Assembly: GCA_023245915.1 (NCBI GenBank) | Contig: JAHFJK010000060.1 | Span: 1 to 7,434 of the forward strand | DNA length: 7,434 nucleotides | Reading direction: 5' to 3' | Origin: Candidatus Doudnabacteria bacterium | GTDB taxonomy: Bacteria > Patescibacteriota > Doudnabacteria > UBA920 | Shown here: positions 5,023 through 7,434 of the stretch, one piece after another | How positions within the stretch are numbered: the first letter of the stretch is position 1 | Layout: the number at the start of each line of letters is the position of its first letter | The notes under the pieces: generated by a model | Seen by the model: only the letters and a program-made list of their open reading frames with translations | Database searches by the model: none | Told to the model about the DNA's origin: nothing | Made by a program: the position numbers and the translations under genes

Positions 5023-6279
5023 CTATTTCATCCACAATTTCGCAAAGGTGGTGGCCACGACGGCGATGCTTATAACAATCGCCGCAATTTTTAAAAACCA
5101 GCTGGAAAAGCCTTTGGAGACATATTTTTCGCCCATCAAGGTTTTGTCTTCGGAGAAGCGGATGAGGAAATAAAAAATCACCGGCAACATAGCGCCGTTT
5201 AAATAATCAGCGTACAAAGTTATGCCGAACAAATTTACTCTGGGCAAAAGCGCTGCCAGCACGCCCAAAGCAATTTGCAAAATAAAAAAGGTGTAGAATA
5301 CCCGGCCCTTGCCAAAGCTGGCATTAAGCGTGCGCTCATAGCCAAAAAATTCCGTAAAAACGTAAGCTGTGGCCAATGGCACAATTGTCAAACCCAAAAA
5401 GGAAGCGGCCAAAAGCCCGGTGGCAAACAAAGTGTAGCTTAAATGCCCGGCAAGCGGTTCAATAGCTTTGGCGGCATCGGCCGCTCCTAACACATGAATA
5501 CCGCCGGCAAATAAAGTGTAAGTTACGGCTACGGCCATCATCCAGGAAAAAATATTGGTCACAAAAGCGCCAACATAAACTTCCGCCTTTTCGTGTTTTA
5601 AGTGGTTAGTCTTAAGGCCTTTGTCTGAAATGTAACTTTGCACAAAAAACTGCCCCCAGGCCGTAACCGTGGTGCCTAAAACAGCTATGATGGTAAACCA
5701 ATAGTGGGGATTGTAAATAAAATCCCGCTGCGGCAAAATTAAACTTTGTTTTAAGGCTTGCGTCCAGTTGGGGTGGGAGAGGAACGCGGAAAAAATATAA
5801 GTGGCGTAAAACACAATGGTGACCAAAAAAATCCTTTGCAAATTTTTGTAATTGGCAAAAATCACCAGGCAGACCAAAATCACGCAAGCCAAAACTAAAA
5901 CCGGCTGCCAGGGTAAATTAAAAAGTTGGATAGCAGACTTAAGGCCGGTAATGTTTTGCAAAACCACGCCCTGGTTAACAAAAAAATAAAAAAAGAAAAG
6001 GATGACTGCCACTTTGGCGCCATAGTGCTCGCGGATTAAATCGCCCAAACCCTGGCCGGTAACAATAGCTATACGCGCGCCCACTTCCTGTGTTACTGCC
6101 AGCAAAATGGTGGTGAGAATAATAAAATACTGCGAGCTCATGCCATAGAGCGAAGCAGCGACAGTATATGTGGCAACACCACCGGCGTCGTTGTCAGCCA
6201 CGGCAGTAATCAGCCCTGGTCCTAAGACAGCCAAAAAGAGTATTAACTGCCTGCGAAAGTTTTTCCAGTCAAAGTTCAT
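5023..6279 (-). CDS. Nramp-superfamily divalent metal transporter, non-classical metal site
   Basis: The 418-residue product is an integral membrane protein with about eleven hydrophobic helices and the Nramp opening GPGLITAVADNDAGGVATYT (20-39). In classical Mn2+/Fe2+ Nramp proteins, helix 1 has DPGN and helix 6 has MPH with a metal-binding Met. Here helix 1 reads D31-A-G-G34 and helix 6 reads GTTVTAWGQFFVQS (202-215), so both the Asn and the Met are missing. This places it among the Nramp-related transporters, some of which (NRMT) carry Mg2+. The gene just upstream encodes an MgtE-type sensor, which also points to Mg2+. The ATG at 6279 has a good ribosome binding site. Mg2+ as substrate is an inference; other divalent ions remain possible. 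It likely shares a transcript with the upstream gene. Confidence 0.88.
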   Translation of the reverse strand: MNFDWKNFRRQLILFLAVLGPGLITAVADNDAGGVATYTVAASLYGMSSQYFIILTTILLAVTQEVGARIAIVTGQGLGDLIREHYGAKVAVILFFFYFFVNQGVVLQNITGLKSAIQLFNLPWQPVLVLACVILVCLVIFANYKNLQRIFLVTIVFYATYIFSAFLSHPNWTQALKQSLILPQRDFIYNPHYWFTIIAVLGTTVTAWGQFFVQSYISDKGLKTNHLKHEKAEVYVGAFVTNIFSWMMAVAVTYTLFAGGIHVLGAADAAKAIEPLAGHLSYTLFATGLLAASFLGLTIVPLATAYVFTEFFGYERTLNASFGKGRVFYTFFILQIALGVLAALLPRVNLFGITLYADYLNGAMLPVIFYFLIRFSEDKTLMGEKYVSKGFSSWFLKIAAIVISIAVVATTFAKLWMK

Positions 6280-6284
6280 TCAAA

Positions 6285-6290
6285 CTCCTT
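6285..6290 (-). promoter_or_regulatory. Ribosome binding site of the Nramp-like gene
   Basis: On the minus strand AAGGAG lies five bases before the ATG at 6279. It begins one base after the end of the 14-base inverted repeat arm (6292-6305), so folding of that repeat in the mRNA could influence access to it. Confidence 0.75.
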
Positions 6291-6291
6291 T

Positions 6292-6364
6292 CTACGGAGT
6301 ACGGAAATTTACGGATTTACAGAATTGATTTTCCGTATTTCCGTATTAAATCCGTACTCCGTAG
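6292..6364. repeat. Inverted array of TCCGTA hexamers between sensor and transporter genes
   Basis: A perfect 14-base inverted repeat (CTACGGAGTACGGA at 6292-6305 and its complement at 6351-6364) encloses further copies. TACGGA occurs at 6293, 6300 and 6310; TCCGTA at 6332, 6340, 6351 and 6358. These seven hexamers fill most of the 87-base gap. As RNA on the minus strand it can form a long hairpin in several registers, ending next to the ribosome binding site. It may be an mRNA processing or attenuation element, a protein-binding array, or a spacer-type repeat. Confidence 0.8.
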
Positions 6365-6366
6365 AG

Positions 6367-7434
6367 TTAGGCTCTTGGCGCCAAGACGCGCATTACGTCG
6401 TCTATGGTCACAACTCCCACCAACTTTTTTTCCCTGTCCACCACCGCAGCTGTATACAAATTATATTTGGTCATGAGTTTAATAATTTTAGGTACGTGGT
6501 CGTGGGGCCTTAAAGTCGAGTGGGAAGCAAATTCTTTGGCCAAATGGAAAATTTTTTCTTCGGGTTTGGCCAACAATAAACGGCGCAAAGAAACCGCGCC
6601 CAAAAATTTTCCGTGTCCGTCAGTCACGTAGGCGTGGACAATTGAGCGCATGCTTTTGGAAACCTTGCGCAGTTCCTCAATCGCCTGCCCCACCGTCCAC
6701 TCCGGTCTGGCAGCAAAATAATCCAAAGTCATAAGACCGCCGGCGGTATTGTCGCTGTAAGAAATTAATTGCTGGACGCTTTCCGCGCGGCTTTGACTGA
6801 CCTTGGCAAGAAACTCGCGCGTTTCCGCGCCTGACAAAGTTTTCACCAAATCCACAAATTCGTCACTGGACATTTGCGACAAAATTTTACCCGCGCGCTC
6901 CGGCCCTAAATGTTTGACTAATATAGTCTGAAGCTCTGGATCAATTTCTTCCAAGACTCGCGCGGCTTTGTCGGAATCTAAGGAGGCCAACAAACTTGAT
7001 CCGTGACGGATGTCTAAATCTTCGACCACATTGGCAAGGTCCGCGGGGTGAAGTTCTTTTAATTTTTCCACCGCGGTATCGAGCTGAAGTGGCGAACTGC
7101 CGCCCACCAGTTTTGCCTGCCGCCAGTCTATAAATTTAACAGAAAAAGGCCAGGCTAAAAACGAATCCGCCAGCCCTAAACGGCGCAGCAGGCCTTTAAC
7201 GCTTGGGTCAATACCCAAAACCCGCATTTTGTTTTCAAGTGTGCCAATCCTCAAATCATTCACCCGAACCACACGAGTACCGGCAATATCTACAATTTGC
7301 TTATCCATGACGTCTTTTTTTAAATAAAGATATTTGCCTTCCGGCAACTTATCCACCGCGATGTTGTTAAAAAGATTTTTTAAAGATATTTCCCGGCTGT
7401 TAAAATTTTCCACAAATTCATAAGGCACAAATTT
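6367..7434 (-). CDS. Cytosolic PRC-barrel-like/MgtE_N/CBS sensor protein, 5' partial
   Basis: The frame stays open to the right edge. A GTG at 7428 is a possible start, but the two codons before it are also open and no ribosome binding site can be seen, so the true start is probably outside. Numbering from Val7428: a PRC-barrel-like region (about 33-100, with KKDVMDKQIVDIAGTRVVRVNDL), an MgtE N-terminal superhelical domain (about 118-232, with LHPADLANVVEDLD, MSSDEFVDLV and the typical SYSDNTAGGLMT), then two CBS motifs (about 238-290 and 298-350, ending VVTIDDVMRVL). There is no membrane part, so this is the gate/sensor half of MgtE without the channel. In MgtE these domains bind Mg2+ and close the pore. 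The Nramp-like gene follows 87 bases downstream on the same strand, so it probably senses Mg2+ and regulates that carrier. Domain calls are firm; partnership is inferred. Confidence 0.87.
   Translation of the reverse strand, partial: KFVPYEFVENFNSREISLKNLFNNIAVDKLPEGKYLYLKKDVMDKQIVDIAGTRVVRVNDLRIGTLENKMRVLGIDPSVKGLLRRLGLADSFLAWPFSVKFIDWRQAKLVGGSSPLQLDTAVEKLKELHPADLANVVEDLDIRHGSSLLASLDSDKAARVLEEIDPELQTILVKHLGPERAGKILSQMSSDEFVDLVKTLSGAETREFLAKVSQSRAESVQQLISYSDNTAGGLMTLDYFAARPEWTVGQAIEELRKVSKSMRSIVHAYVTDGHGKFLGAVSLRRLLLAKPEEKIFHLAKEFASHSTLRPHDHVPKIIKLMTKYNLYTAAVVDREKKLVGVVTIDDVMRVLAPRA

Noticed and set aside
6280..6366. M-box or other Mg2+ riboswitch before the Nramp-like gene
   Set aside because: The gap is only 87 bases and is filled by simple inverted hexamers; none of the multi-stem M-box architecture is visible.

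Overview
The window looks like part of a Candidate Phyla Radiation (Patescibacteria, probably Parcubacteria-like) genome. This is an inference from style, not a proven placement. The supporting signs are a Peptidase_C39_2-type protein with the form usual in that group, AT-rich spacers, several genes without a Shine-Dalgarno site next to others with strong ones, and small GC-rich palindromes between genes. TAA, TAG and TGA all serve as stops, so the normal bacterial code fits.

Left half, plus strand (1-2911). A 5'-truncated C39-like cysteine peptidase (2-640) is followed by a nested palindromic repeat. Next is a cysteine-free, probably exported helical protein of unknown function (817-1749), with a near-consensus promoter in front and a strong hairpin terminator behind. 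A 58-residue membrane protein (1913-2089) follows, with a strong ribosome binding site and its own terminator. The last plus-strand gene is a cytidine-deaminase-fold zinc enzyme (2283-2858), with its own promoter, ribosome binding site and terminator. The last three genes look like separate single-gene transcription units.

Right half, minus strand (7434-2986). A PRC-barrel-like/MgtE_N/CBS protein without membrane segments enters from the right edge (7434-6367). It is followed on the same strand by an Nramp-superfamily transporter (6279-5023) that lacks the classical Nramp metal-site residues. The 87-base gap between them carries seven copies of TCCGTA or its complement in inverted array. The pair suggests a split Mg2+ (or other divalent metal) uptake module, in which a free-standing MgtE-type sensor partners an Nramp-related carrier. 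After a 282-base gap comes an ABC exporter half-transporter (4740-2986). It ends facing the deaminase-like gene, so 2859-2985 is a convergent intergenic region with a terminator that could work both ways.

The most interesting items are the sensor/Nramp pair and its repeat array, the deaminase-like protein with an altered substrate-side motif, and the small membrane protein unit with its nearby short duplications. I saw no tRNA, rRNA, CRISPR array or transposase.
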